NCBI GenBank assembly: GCA_024234595.1
Contig: JACKNZ010000006.1
Span: 62,001 to 126,000, forward strand
From: Moraxellaceae bacterium
GTDB taxonomy: Bacteria > Pseudomonadota > Gammaproteobacteria > Pseudomonadales > Moraxellaceae
Reading direction: 5' to 3'
Length of the DNA stretch: 64,000 nucleotides
In this document: positions 33,713 to 43,146 of the stretch, piece after piece
Position numbering within the stretch: position 1 is the stretch's first letter
Layout of the letters: every line of letters starts with the position of its first letter
Notes under the pieces: model-generated
What the model was told of the DNA's origin: nothing
Database searches by the model: none
What the model saw: the letters and a program-made list of their open reading frames with translations, nothing else
Position numbers and translations under genes: made by a program

Positions 33713-35824
33713 ATGCTTTACTATAAAACATATTTTAATAATGCCATCAAACCATTGGTTTTTTTTATATCAACAATGAGTATCACCAGTTATGCTGCTG
33801 ACAGTAGTTTATGGGATATGTCTTTAGAAGATTTAGGCAAAATTCGAGTCACCACCCTTGCATCGGGTACAGCAACCCCGCTTGATAAAGCAGCTGCTAT
33901 TGCAACCGTTATTACTGCTGAGGATATTGAGGCAATGGGGGCAAATGATATTAGTCAAGTTTTAGAAACTGTCCCTGATCTTCATGTGGGTATTTCTGAC
34001 CAAGTATTCGCTCCTAAATATAATATTCGCGGTATTACCTCCAATCGTAATGCGCAAACCTTAATGTTGATTAACGGCATTCCCATTACTAATTTATTTA
34101 CAGGCAATCGTGGCCAAATTTGGATGGGAATGCCTGTTAAAGGCATTGCTCGTATCGAAATTATTCGCGGGCCTGGCTCTGCTTTATATGGTGCAGATGC
34201 TTTTGCAGGGGTCATCAATATTGTCACCAAAAATGCTAATGACATTGTTGGCACACAGGCAGGGGCTGGCGTTGGTAATTTTGGTCAACGTAGTGCTTGG
34301 ATGCAACATGGCTCTACTCATAACTCTTATAAAACTTCTTTTAATTTAGAAGCTTATAAAACAGAGGGTTGGGACTCTATTATTAAAAGTGATGCACAAA
34401 CTTTAAACGACCAAGCTTTTCAAACCAATGCTTCTCTCGCTCCGAATAAAGTTAATACTATGAAAGAGGTGCTTGAAGCACGTTTTGAACTAACAGGTTT
34501 AAACGATATATTAAGAATAGGCTATCAAGGCAATTATAATATAGGAACGGGAGCTGGCTTAATTCAAGCCTTAGACCCCGAAGGCCGCTTTAAAGCTGAA
34601 CGTTTTAATGTTGATTATGCCTACAACTTTAATGAATTAGTCGAAAATTGGCAAATACAAACACGGACCAGCTTTTATCGCAGCACTCAACAGGTTGAGA
34701 AAAATCTTCTGCTATTTCCTCGTAATTTTGCCCTTTCTTTTGATGATAATAAAACCTTTTTTAAATATCCTGACGGCTTTATTGGTAATCCCTCACTCAA
34801 AGAAGATCATGCTCGTTTTGATTTAAGTGGTTTATTTAAAGGTTTAGACAAACATTTTATTCGTGTAGGCACAGGTTTTTATTGGGGTGATATTTTTGAG
34901 GTGACAGAAAGCAAAAACTTTTATCCAAATTACACACCACGTCCAAACTTAACGGATGTGAGCGATACCAAAGATGCCTTTTTACCCGAAAAAGAACGTA
35001 CAAATTACTATGTTTTTGGTCAAGATGAATGGCAAATTGCCAATACACTACAACTAACAACAGGCTTACGTTATGATTATTTCTCGGACTTTGGCTCAAC
35101 CATTAACCCACGTTTGGCCTTAATTTGGGCAAATACCCCTGATATTACTACCAAGCTATTGTATGGTAGAGCCTTCCGTGCGCCCTCGATTTCGGAATTA
35201 TTTGTTGATAATAATCCTGTTCAAAACGGTAATCCCAATCTAAAGCCTGAAATTATTGATACCTATGAATTAGCTCTCTCTCATCAGGTTTCAGATAATT
35301 TACTGTATAACACCAATATTTATTATTATAAAATCAAAGACTACATTACCCTTGTGCCTATCAATGCCTTTGCTAACCAAATGCAAAATAGTGGCAAACG
35401 ACATGGACACGGTTTGAGTGCCGAAGTGGACTATTCTGCTTTAGACAACCTACGTCTTGTGGCTAATTATAGTTATCAACTCTCTAAAGATGATGCGACC
35501 AAAACCGCATCAGGTGACAACCCCAATCATCAACTGTATTTGCGCGGCGAATGGGAAATCACCCCTGCATGGTTACTTAGCCCTCAAGTCAATGTTATTG
35601 GTCAGCAAAAACGTGCTGCGGGTGATATACGCCCTCCTGTTGCCTCATACAGCACTGTAGATATTAGCCTTCGTAAAAAGCACTATTCACAGCCCCTATC
35701 TTTTGCTGTCTCGGTACATAATTTATTTAATGCTGATGTTAGAGAGTCTAGTCCAGCGGCTGTTGCCGACGATTATCCTATGGCCAAACGTAGCTTAATG
35801 GCAGAGGTCAATTATCAGTTCTGA
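33713..35824 (+). CDS. TonB-dependent outer membrane receptor
   Basis: 703 residues. Signal peptide to about residue 28 (SYA-ADS). Plug domain ~50-165: 'ATVITAEDIEAMGANDISQV', 'YNIRGITSNRNAQTLMLING', 'IARIEIIRGPGSALYGADAF'. The beta-barrel ends with '...AEVNYQF', the terminal Phe needed for BAM recognition. The 'SLEDLGKIRVTTLASG' start belongs to a broad receptor group that includes BtuB/colicin-type members. Ligand not predictable; no B12 riboswitch or clear Fur box was found in the 260-base upstream region. Unusually AT-rich codons in the upstream part. Confidence 0.9.
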   Translation: MLYYKTYFNNAIKPLVFFISTMSITSYAADSSLWDMSLEDLGKIRVTTLASGTATPLDKAAAIATVITAEDIEAMGANDISQVLETVPDLHVGISDQVFAPKYNIRGITSNRNAQTLMLINGIPITNLFTGNRGQIWMGMPVKGIARIEIIRGPGSALYGADAFAGVINIVTKNANDIVGTQAGAGVGNFGQRSAWMQHGSTHNSYKTSFNLEAYKTEGWDSIIKSDAQTLNDQAFQTNASLAPNKVNTMKEVLEARFELTGLNDILRIGYQGNYNIGTGAGLIQALDPEGRFKAERFNVDYAYNFNELVENWQIQTRTSFYRSTQQVEKNLLLFPRNFALSFDDNKTFFKYPDGFIGNPSLKEDHARFDLSGLFKGLDKHFIRVGTGFYWGDIFEVTESKNFYPNYTPRPNLTDVSDTKDAFLPEKERTNYYVFGQDEWQIANTLQLTTGLRYDYFSDFGSTINPRLALIWANTPDITTKLLYGRAFRAPSISELFVDNNPVQNGNPNLKPEIIDTYELALSHQVSDNLLYNTNIYYYKIKDYITLVPINAFANQMQNSGKRHGHGLSAEVDYSALDNLRLVANYSYQLSKDDATKTASGDNPNHQLYLRGEWEITPAWLLSPQVNVIGQQKRAAGDIRPPVASYSTVDISLRKKHYSQPLSFAVSVHNLFNADVRESSPAAVADDYPMAKRSLMAEVNYQF

Positions 35825-35849
35825 ATTAGTAGGGGCTTAGGATATTGTG

Positions 35850-36641
35850 CTAAGTCCACTCTCTTTGTGCAACGCCATGATACTGCACGCTGCTACAACG
35901 CATTGGGAAAAAAGCTCCTTCGGGTTTGTCTCGGCCATCTAAATAACAAGGGGTCATCCCTGCAATAAAACAAGGACTCATAACTAATTGATATTCTTCG
36001 GGACTTAAACCAATATCAGCAGCTAATGCAGCATCTATCGCGGCAATATTCATCGACAAGCCTTTTCGCTGTTTTAAATAACGATACACCGACAAAGCTA
36101 ATTGCAAATGTTTGCCTTCTGCCAAACCAAGTTTTCGTGCTAATGCTAAAGTATGAGGAATACGCTCATCTAATTTGGCCAAAGGCCGACCATAACCATA
36201 AATTGTCCGCCCTAAAGCTAATTCGGCCTGTATAACTTGTTCAAGCGTTTGGCCTTGTTCTATGGCTTGTTGACTACGATAAAAAAAGTCTAACGCACGC
36301 TTTTCGGGGCGGCGACCATAAATACTAGCCTCCGAGACAGAAAGCCCAGCCATTAATGCTAAAGAAGCGGTGCTACGTGTTGTACCTGCTAAGGCTACAA
36401 TATGATTTGGCCAAATACTGGGGTCAGGATAACTGGTTGCTACCCAAAAAAAATTTAATAATTTTAGTTGATTATCGGGAATTTCTCGGCGCATCAAGCT
36501 AAAACAATAGAGTTTAAACCATTCCCAACTTCCTAATTGGTGATGCAAGTCTTGACCATGTAATACCACTCGATCGCACAAAAATGCTTTGCCTATTGTG
36601 GTTGGCCAATGTTTTTCATACTGCTCTAAAATAGTATTCAT
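35850..36641 (-). CDS. Citrate-synthase-superfamily protein, short form B
   Basis: 263 residues, well below the ~430 of citrate synthase. The core pattern is recognisable: 'YPDPSIWPNHIVALAGTTRS' matches the conserved helix before the active site, and 'GRTIYGYGRPLAKLDERIPH' matches the 'GxGHxxY..DPR' block, with Arg replacing the catalytic His. The C-terminal Arg region ('PMRCSSVQYHG') is present. It overlaps the next superfamily member upstream by 4 bases. It probably forms a complex with that protein; citryl-CoA-lyase-like chemistry is one possibility. No function can be assigned with confidence. Confidence 0.68.
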   Translation of the reverse strand: MNTILEQYEKHWPTTIGKAFLCDRVVLHGQDLHHQLGSWEWFKLYCFSLMRREIPDNQLKLLNFFWVATSYPDPSIWPNHIVALAGTTRSTASLALMAGLSVSEASIYGRRPEKRALDFFYRSQQAIEQGQTLEQVIQAELALGRTIYGYGRPLAKLDERIPHTLALARKLGLAEGKHLQLALSVYRYLKQRKGLSMNIAAIDAALAADIGLSPEEYQLVMSPCFIAGMTPCYLDGRDKPEGAFFPMRCSSVQYHGVAQREWT

Positions 36642-37468
36642 AAACCAAACTCCTCAATATTAGGCATGGGAAATTGAGGTGCATCTTTTTGCAAATCAAT
36701 CAGTTGACTCACGTAAGGAAATTTTTTCCAACCTAATTGTTGTTGTTCTAAAGCATGTACTGCTGCACCCGATAGGCGTAATTGCAAAAATAGCATCTCA
36801 GCTTGTTCGGCATTTAACGCCAAATCAAGACAAGCCGCAGCAAAAACGCCTGTCATTGCCAATGTACCCTTAGCCATTTGTTCTAATTGTTGTCTGTTAT
36901 TACATAACCATGCCAACTGGCCACTAGGCATTAAATCAGCTAGATACGCTAAGCTTTGCACAATAATCGTTGGACAAGTCACGCCATGCGGATCAAAACC
37001 AGCCACATGTTCCATCGGCTGCCAAATGTCCACCTCTTTATTGGCTAATAATTTTTCCATTGCTTGTTGGCAACGTATTAAATCTTGCTGAGCAAATTGC
37101 CATATATTAAGGGCGTGAAATACTTCATGTGCGCCCCCATACTGCCCTGCACCAACCGCCAAAGCCGCCATTAAACAACCTGCGGCTGTGCTGCCACCCA
37201 CACCACCATTCATCGCTGCCCTAATACTGTGGTCACGAGGCCCTGCATTAGCGACAACAATCGCTAATTTATCCAACAATAACGTTTGTTGTGCTGTGGG
37301 GCGTTCGCCTTTAAATAATAAATACAGATATTCTATAAAAGAGGCTTTTTTGAGTACCTCACCATACACGTCGTAACCATGACACAAAGCGTGTTTGGCC
37401 GCAAAAGGATTATCAGCTTCTGCTTGTTCTTGCCAAATTGATGTGTGTAAAACGGGTGCTTGGCTCAT
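36638..37468 (-). CDS. Citrate-synthase-superfamily protein, short form A
   Basis: 276 residues. The N-terminal 'YDVYGEVLKKASFIEYLYLL' and 'FKGERPTAQQTLLL' is the citrate synthase fold's opening; then 'GPRDHSIRAAMNGGVGGSTA' and 'GAGQYGGAHEVFHAL'. In citrate synthase the last block reads 'HGGAN' with a catalytic His; here Tyr takes the His place, as Phe does in the citryl-CoA lyase part of ATP citrate lyase. Thus a lyase-like or altered Claisen reaction is more likely than citrate synthesis. It overlaps the ThDP enzyme gene by one base (TAATG) and the form B gene by 4 bases. Confidence 0.68.
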   Translation of the reverse strand: MSQAPVLHTSIWQEQAEADNPFAAKHALCHGYDVYGEVLKKASFIEYLYLLFKGERPTAQQTLLLDKLAIVVANAGPRDHSIRAAMNGGVGGSTAAGCLMAALAVGAGQYGGAHEVFHALNIWQFAQQDLIRCQQAMEKLLANKEVDIWQPMEHVAGFDPHGVTCPTIIVQSLAYLADLMPSGQLAWLCNNRQQLEQMAKGTLAMTGVFAAACLDLALNAEQAEMLFLQLRLSGAAVHALEQQQLGWKKFPYVSQLIDLQKDAPQFPMPNIEEFGL

Positions 37469-39186
37469 TATGCCGCTCCTGTTAATACTTTCATGCGTGC
37501 GCCCATCGGTGGCACTTCATCACCATCAATCACCACATCTAATAAACAAGGTTTGTTTTGTGCCAATAACTGTGGAATATCTAAAGCCATTAACGCATCC
37601 ATGTTTTCTATACGATAGGCTTCTATACCCATCGCCTGTGCCATTAAGGCAAAATTGATATGCGGTAATTGATGGCCAATCGACTCACCACCGCTTAATT
37701 TTTGACCATGACGCACCATACCCAACGAGGAGTCATTTAATACGACAAACAGCACGCCAAATTGATGTTGTGCAGCCACGGTAATTTCTTGGCCACTCAT
37801 TAACATACTGCCATCGCCTGTAAAACATACCACAGGTTGATCTTTTGCCCCTGCTGCCACCCCCACCGCAGCACCAATTGCCCAGCCCATAGACGCAAAA
37901 CCAATGCCAATATGAAACAAACTCTTGTTAGCATCAAAACCCTGTGGACGACGACAATTCCAATAATGAATGCCCCATAAAAAACTATTACCACTATCAA
38001 ATAATGCCCGTGTTTCGTCAGGACACACATCACTCATATAGGTCATTAAAGCTTGTGGTTTAACCTTGCCTGTATGCTCCAAACATTTTTGCGGCTCTTG
38101 AATACTCAAATTAACGGGCAAACCATAGACATCTTGCTGCATAAACCATTTGCGTCGAGCACTATTGGTACGCAAAAAATCCATAAATGGTTTTAGCATC
38201 AACTCCAATGACCCTAAAATACACAGTTTAGCCATGTACGAACGACTTAGATGTTCAGGATTATTAGATAGGTGAATTAAACGATTCGACATAATAGTGC
38301 TGCTATCCCAACCGCTAGTGGATACTTCGTCTAAAGCCGTGCCAATCACCACTACACGTTCGGCGTTGCTTGGTAATAATGCTTCTTTAGCACTTTCGTG
38401 CCCTGCAAAACCAAACACACCACGATATAAAGGATGATAACTATTAACCAAGCCTTTGGCACGAGGGGTAGTCACAAATAACCAATCGCGGGTTTCGATA
38501 AGAGCTAAAATAGCGTTAATCGCTCCTGCTGCGCCCTCGCCAATCACCACCGTCACTTTAGAAGTCATCGCCAATTCTTTAAGCACTAACTGCATCGCTT
38601 CTTGGCTTGGAATCACTTCATGGTTAATAAACGCCCGCATTGCAGATACTTGTCGTTCCTCAATTTGGGTACGCATGACATCCAAGGGAATACTTAAATG
38701 CACAGGACCTGGCGTGTTACTAATGGCATAACTCATCGCTTGTAATAATTTGGGTTCTAACTGCGCGGAATGAGAAACTAAGGTATTAAAGCGCGTACAA
38801 TGAGTAAATATTTCCACGGTGTTCACGCCTGTACAAGAACCATCTTGCAGTGCGCCACGGCCAAATTTTTCGATAGAGGTTTGAGCAGAAATGACTAATA
38901 ACGGAATATCATCGGCATAAGCACAAGCAACGCCTGTTAATAAATTAGTTGCTCCTGGCCCTGCAGTCGCACAACACACACCGACTTTGCCTGTTTCACG
39001 GGCATAACCATCGGCCATAAATGCTGCACCTGTTTCGTGACGTGCGACAACCGCTTTAATCCCATGATTGCGCTCACTGCGCGCAAGGGCATTATAAAAA
39101 GGCTCAATACTTCCACCCAATACGCCAAAAACGTATTCTATGCCCCAACGCTGCAAATAACTTAAGATGAGGTCACCATTCTCCAT
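37468..39186 (-). CDS. Thiamine diphosphate-dependent enzyme, acetolactate-synthase-like
   Basis: 572 residues with the three domains of the POX/AHAS family. The PYR domain has the catalytic E51 in 'VARHETGAAFMADGYA'; a middle Rossmann-like domain follows; the PP domain carries 'FTGDGSMLMSGQEITVAAQH' and 'NDSSLGMVRHG', the Mg-ThDP motif. The end 'VPPMGARMKVL' differs from true acetolactate synthases, and no ilvN-type regulatory subunit follows. Instead two short citrate-synthase-like genes are fused to it translationally. It should cleave or join C-C bonds next to a keto group; the substrate is unknown. Confidence 0.85.
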   Translation of the reverse strand: MENGDLILSYLQRWGIEYVFGVLGGSIEPFYNALARSERNHGIKAVVARHETGAAFMADGYARETGKVGVCCATAGPGATNLLTGVACAYADDIPLLVISAQTSIEKFGRGALQDGSCTGVNTVEIFTHCTRFNTLVSHSAQLEPKLLQAMSYAISNTPGPVHLSIPLDVMRTQIEERQVSAMRAFINHEVIPSQEAMQLVLKELAMTSKVTVVIGEGAAGAINAILALIETRDWLFVTTPRAKGLVNSYHPLYRGVFGFAGHESAKEALLPSNAERVVVIGTALDEVSTSGWDSSTIMSNRLIHLSNNPEHLSRSYMAKLCILGSLELMLKPFMDFLRTNSARRKWFMQQDVYGLPVNLSIQEPQKCLEHTGKVKPQALMTYMSDVCPDETRALFDSGNSFLWGIHYWNCRRPQGFDANKSLFHIGIGFASMGWAIGAAVGVAAGAKDQPVVCFTGDGSMLMSGQEITVAAQHQFGVLFVVLNDSSLGMVRHGQKLSGGESIGHQLPHINFALMAQAMGIEAYRIENMDALMALDIPQLLAQNKPCLLDVVIDGDEVPPMGARMKVLTGAA

Positions 39187-39331
39187 AATACAGCCCTTAT
39201 TTATTATAATTCAAATAGTTATGTTTATAACCCTCTACTAACAGGCCACTATATAACGCCTATTTTTGGTAAAAAGCAAGCCCTTTAGTGGATAAAACTT
39301 AGCCAAAATATTGTGCATTCACTCTGACTTA

Positions 39332-39349
39332 AAGTCACATTTCTGTCAT
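39332..39349 (+). promoter_or_regulatory. Possible PhoB box upstream of the Pit transporter
   Basis: AAGTCAC-ATTT-CTGTCAT: two half-sites 11 bases apart, 35 bases before the GTG start. The gene is a phosphate transporter, which makes the reading plausible, but one half-site is imperfect. Confidence 0.35.
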
Positions 39350-39383
39350 AATTTAGCCCCAAAATTTATCTGAGAAATCTCTT

Positions 39384-40967
39384 GTGAACATCAAAGATAT
39401 TCATAACTTGGAACAAGCGACCAAAAAAGGCCGCACCGAACTCTTTCGTTTAGGCTTAGGTTTAATTTTTATGGTTGGCGTAATGCTCTATGCCGCCATG
39501 AAAGGCGCAACTGGCGAAAGTGCTTTAGTATTAGTGGTTGCTGCTGCCATTGGTGCATATATGGCGATGAATATTGGTGCAAACGATGTGGCCAATAATG
39601 TTGGCCCTGCGGTAGGTTCTAAAGCTTTAACGCTAGTGGGTGCATTGGTCATTGCAGCTATTTTTGAGGCCGCAGGGGCGTTAATTGCAGGCGGTGAAGT
39701 GGTTGGTACCATTCGCAATGGCATTATTGACCCTAATTTAATTCCTGACTCTGATACTTTTGTTTGGTTAATGATGGCGGCATTATTAGCGGCTGCTTTG
39801 TGGCTAAACATTGCCACCGCTGTAGGTGCGCCTGTTTCTACCACGCATTCTATTGTGGGTGCCATTATTGGCTCAGGCATTGCTGCCAGTGGCTTTGCGA
39901 TTGTTGACTGGGCAAAAATGGGACAAATTGCTGCCAGTTGGGTGATTTCTCCTGTATTAGGCGGTGTCGTTGCTGCTGCGATGTTGTACTTTGTTAAACG
40001 GAGCATTATTTATCAAACAGATATGGTCGCTGCCGCACGCAAAGTTGTGCCGTGGCTCATTGCTTTTATGGGTTGGACTTTTGGCACTTATATTGTTTTA
40101 AAAGGCTTAAATAGAGTCTGGAAAGTTAGCTTTTTAGAAGCCAGCTTAATTGGATTGGGCATTGCTTTTGTGTGCTTTATTTTTACCCGTTGGCGTTTAG
40201 CAAATTTTCAGGCACAAACAGATGGCAAAAAAAACGTTAATCAATTATTTACGATACCCTTAATTTTTGCCGCTGCATTATTGAGTTTTGCACATGGCTC
40301 CAATGATGTTGCCAATGCAGTTGGCCCTTTAGCGGCAATTGTCGATGTTTATACCGCCCATAATGGCGTGATTGCCAAAGAGTCCGCTATCCCTATGTGG
40401 GTAATGGTAATTGGGGCATTGGGTATTTCTTTAGGCTTGGCATTATATGGCCCCAAAGTGATTCGTACCATTGGTTCTGAAATCACCGAATTAGACCAAA
40501 CACGCGCCTATTGTATTGCCATGTCGGCCACCATTACCGTGATTATTGCCAGTCAAATGGGGCTACCTGTTAGCTCGACTCATATTGCCGTTGGTGGCGT
40601 TTTTGGGGTTGGTTTTTTACGAGAGTATCTTAAATACAGCCATGACAAAATGGTGGCACAAATTAAGGCACATCATCCCGAAGGTGACCAAGCTGCGATT
40701 GACGCTTTTATGTTGCAATTTAATAAAGCCTCTGTGGATGCTAAAGGCCAAATGCTACGCGAGTTAAAGGCACAAGCCAAACGTCAAATGGACCCTGCAC
40801 ATTTTTCTAAAGCCGAACGTAATGCCCTTAAAAAAGTATATCGTACTCAGTTAGTTCAACGCTCTCAATTATTGCGCATCGCGGCCGCTTGGGTCATTAC
40901 TGTGCCTGCGACAGCGTTAATGGCGGGTATTATCTTTTTTGTGATGAAAGGGATGATGATGGCTTAA
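39384..40967 (+). CDS. Low-affinity inorganic phosphate transporter, Pit family
   Basis: 527 residues, about ten membrane helices. Two copies of the PHO-4 signature are clear: 'MNIGANDVANNVGPAVGSKA' (~62-81) and 'FAHGSNDVANAVGPLAAI' (~305-322), each in one inverted half. 'PVSTTHSIVGAIIGSGI' and 'PVSSTHIAVGGVFGVGF' are the matching second motifs. It takes up metal-phosphate complexes with protons. Translation starts at GTG (39384). A central cytosolic loop and a ~100-residue soluble segment near the C-terminus, as in PitA. It converges on the DUF1853 gene with overlapping ends (4 bases). Confidence 0.92.
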   Translation: MNIKDIHNLEQATKKGRTELFRLGLGLIFMVGVMLYAAMKGATGESALVLVVAAAIGAYMAMNIGANDVANNVGPAVGSKALTLVGALVIAAIFEAAGALIAGGEVVGTIRNGIIDPNLIPDSDTFVWLMMAALLAAALWLNIATAVGAPVSTTHSIVGAIIGSGIAASGFAIVDWAKMGQIAASWVISPVLGGVVAAAMLYFVKRSIIYQTDMVAAARKVVPWLIAFMGWTFGTYIVLKGLNRVWKVSFLEASLIGLGIAFVCFIFTRWRLANFQAQTDGKKNVNQLFTIPLIFAAALLSFAHGSNDVANAVGPLAAIVDVYTAHNGVIAKESAIPMWVMVIGALGISLGLALYGPKVIRTIGSEITELDQTRAYCIAMSATITVIIASQMGLPVSSTHIAVGGVFGVGFLREYLKYSHDKMVAQIKAHHPEGDQAAIDAFMLQFNKASVDAKGQMLRELKAQAKRQMDPAHFSKAERNALKKVYRTQLVQRSQLLRIAAAWVITVPATALMAGIIFFVMKGMMMA

Positions 40968-41881
40968 TTTAGTGCAACCTGACGCTTAGCCGCCCGTACA
41001 AAACATCGTGCTTGTTCTTGTTGCTGAGCGTCAAAAGCAATCACTAATTCGGCTCGCTCGCTATTTAATAACGGCAAATATTGAGGCAAAGTTAAAGAAA
41101 GCTGTTTATGTGGTTGTTGATTGGCAAACCATTCGTCTTTGCCTGCATATCGCCATTGCCAAAGCCCTGTTTGAGGATGCTTTACAAAATCCTGCCATAA
41201 CATATAACTGCCTTGTAAATGTTGTGCTGCAAGGCAATCTAGCTCCGTGCGCTGCGCCCTACTTTGTAAGGCTTTATGCGACAAGGGATAAAACAAACGT
41301 CCTTTAATAATCAAACAACGTCGTTCGATTACGCTATTTTGATACGCCACATGACTAAATTGTTTGTTGGCTAAGTGCCGTAATTTATTGCCCAAACGGT
41401 CATTATCATTTGCTCCCCACCAATCATAGGCATTATTCAACGGCTGATAACCCAAATAAAACTTAACCGCTGCTTCCCAATGCTCAACCTGCCCTGTTTG
41501 TTGATTTTTAACCAAAAAATCCAGTTCTCCGCGCGTGATTTTGCCCTCATACAATGTCGCACGATGTTTTATCAACTCAAAGGGGTGATACTCGTTATCT
41601 AACAACCAAAACAATAACAAATATTCAAAGTAATAACCCAAACGATGGTGCGGATGTTGAGATAAAAACTGTTCTAAGGCTTGTGGATAGTTATCTAATA
41701 GCTGTAATTTTGGCAAATAGGCCAAATAATGTTGCTGCCAAAAGTCATCGCCCAACACATCAACAGCATAATCGGTATTAGGTAAATAACTCAGTAACGA
41801 AGGTGATGCTATGACCCATGCCAAATTACGCACATGGGGATGAGTAAAAGTATGCCAAGGGTTTAAAGCATATAGCGTCAT
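40964..41881 (-). CDS. DUF1853-family protein
   Basis: 305 residues. The family hallmark is central: 'ITRGELDFLVKNQQTGQVEH' then 'WEAAVKFYLGY', which looks like a PD-(D/E)xK nuclease core (E-x-D...E-x-x-x-K). No biochemical role is established. It overlaps the upstream catalase-like gene by 4 bases and the end of the Pit gene on the other strand by 4 bases. Confidence 0.82.
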   Translation of the reverse strand: MTLYALNPWHTFTHPHVRNLAWVIASPSLLSYLPNTDYAVDVLGDDFWQQHYLAYLPKLQLLDNYPQALEQFLSQHPHHRLGYYFEYLLLFWLLDNEYHPFELIKHRATLYEGKITRGELDFLVKNQQTGQVEHWEAAVKFYLGYQPLNNAYDWWGANDNDRLGNKLRHLANKQFSHVAYQNSVIERRCLIIKGRLFYPLSHKALQSRAQRTELDCLAAQHLQGSYMLWQDFVKHPQTGLWQWRYAGKDEWFANQQPHKQLSLTLPQYLPLLNSERAELVIAFDAQQQEQARCFVRAAKRQVALN

Positions 41882-42825
41882 TTTTTAATCTTAGGATGGG
41901 CAAAATGCAAACGGCGGTCGCAACCATAAGACACTTTGCTTTCGCTAAAGGTCATTGTTCCAATTTGCTGCCAATCAGCACTATCTTGTTTACCCGACAC
42001 ATCCGAGACTAAAATATTAAATAACAAGGGCTTACCTGCATGATTTTTTTCAATATTTAATTCATCTCTAAAATCAAGCGCGTCATTACGCTTGTTGCTG
42101 TCTGCCCCTTGCACCATAAAATAGCGTGGTGCTTTGGCTACTTCACCTTGTTTTAAACCCAACTCGGCAAAGGCGTTAACAGGTCTAAATCCTGCTTGTT
42201 CATCGGCTTTGCTAAACACTCGCCCCACATAAAATGCTAAAGGAATCACTGCAAATCTAAAGCCCGTTTGAGGCTCATTGGTCATTTTAACGTCTAAATA
42301 ATGGTCACGCTGTGTTCCTGCCAAAACATCAACCGTAAAAAAGTTAGCCGTTTTTACCTTAGCATTGGGGTCAAGGGTAGGAAAAAGTTTGCCTGCCATA
42401 CCAAAAGCGCGAGGCTCACCGCGCTTGGTTTCGCTCAGTGCTGTTGAGGCACGAGCAATAATCAGTGCTTGCGCTCCCTGTTTAAAATAGCCTGTATAGG
42501 GTGTTGGTTGAGTAATGTGCCATGTGCCTGTTAAACAAATGCCATTGCTGTGTAAATGTTTTTCGAGTCGTGGATAATAGTCAGCCGTTTCGTTAAGCGT
42601 TCTTTGAGCATCACCAATCAATAAGTTAACGCCTTCTTTGATGAAATTTGAGGTACTGACTTGATATTGCGGTAATTTATTGTCTAAATAAACATTATTT
42701 TCTTGTTGTTCATTCGCGGTTTTAGCCTCACTTGGACTAAAAATTACATCACGCACTTCGTTAAAGCTGCTGTCAGCTTGGGCAACAGAGGCAAGCAATA
42801 TCAACAACGCTAAAGATTTTTTCAC
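41878..42825 (-). CDS. Exported catalase-like protein (tentative)
   Basis: 315 residues with a cleavable signal peptide (MKKSLALLILLASVAQA), so periplasmic or secreted. 'GICLTGTWHITQPTPYTGYF', 'LIIARASTALSETKRGEPRA' and 'FGMAGKLFPT' recall the heme-binding half of catalase-superfamily proteins (the His, the RxSxA block and 'FGMAxKF'). It is shorter than true catalase, so peroxidase activity or heme binding is only a guess. It lies 4 bases after the PspC gene and overlaps the DUF1853 gene. Confidence 0.5.
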   Translation of the reverse strand: MKKSLALLILLASVAQADSSFNEVRDVIFSPSEAKTANEQQENNVYLDNKLPQYQVSTSNFIKEGVNLLIGDAQRTLNETADYYPRLEKHLHSNGICLTGTWHITQPTPYTGYFKQGAQALIIARASTALSETKRGEPRAFGMAGKLFPTLDPNAKVKTANFFTVDVLAGTQRDHYLDVKMTNEPQTGFRFAVIPLAFYVGRVFSKADEQAGFRPVNAFAELGLKQGEVAKAPRYFMVQGADSNKRNDALDFRDELNIEKNHAGKPLLFNILVSDVSGKQDSADWQQIGTMTFSESKVSYGCDRRLHFAHPKIKK

Positions 42826-42829
42826 AATC

Positions 42830-43024
42830 TTATTCCTCTGCCATCGGCATTAAAAACCACAACACCAAGTAAATTAAAATACCAGGTACAGCGACACTGG
42901 CGCAGGAGACAATCACAAATAACAAACGCACTTTAAAGGGACTCCAACCCAAATAGTTGGCAATGCCACCCATCACCCCTGCAATGATATTATGCTCACG
43001 TGAGCGGGTTAATTTGTTGGCCAT
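42830..43024 (-). CDS. PspC-domain membrane protein
   Basis: 64 residues: 'RSREHNIIAGVMGGIANYLG' and one hydrophobic segment 'VRLLFVIVSCASVAVPGILI' form a complete PspC domain. E. coli PspC helps sense envelope stress; stand-alone short forms like this are common and uncharacterised. First gene of a three-gene operon with the catalase-like and DUF1853 proteins. Confidence 0.87.
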   Translation of the reverse strand: MANKLTRSREHNIIAGVMGGIANYLGWSPFKVRLLFVIVSCASVAVPGILIYLVLWFLMPMAEE

Positions 43025-43146
43025 GATTTTCTCCTCTACGTCATAAATTGTCGCTGTTTAACACAATACTACCCTCGTTATATACCGTTTATGCTATCGT
43101 TAGCCTCAAAAATCAAGCCATAAACTTGCAACAAGGAATTATTCGC

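Noticed and set aside
43048..43146. N-terminal extension of the SWIM protein from a TTG codon
   Set aside because: No Shine-Dalgarno, sequence unlike a SWIM protein N-terminus, and it would use the intergenic space with the divergent pspC gene.
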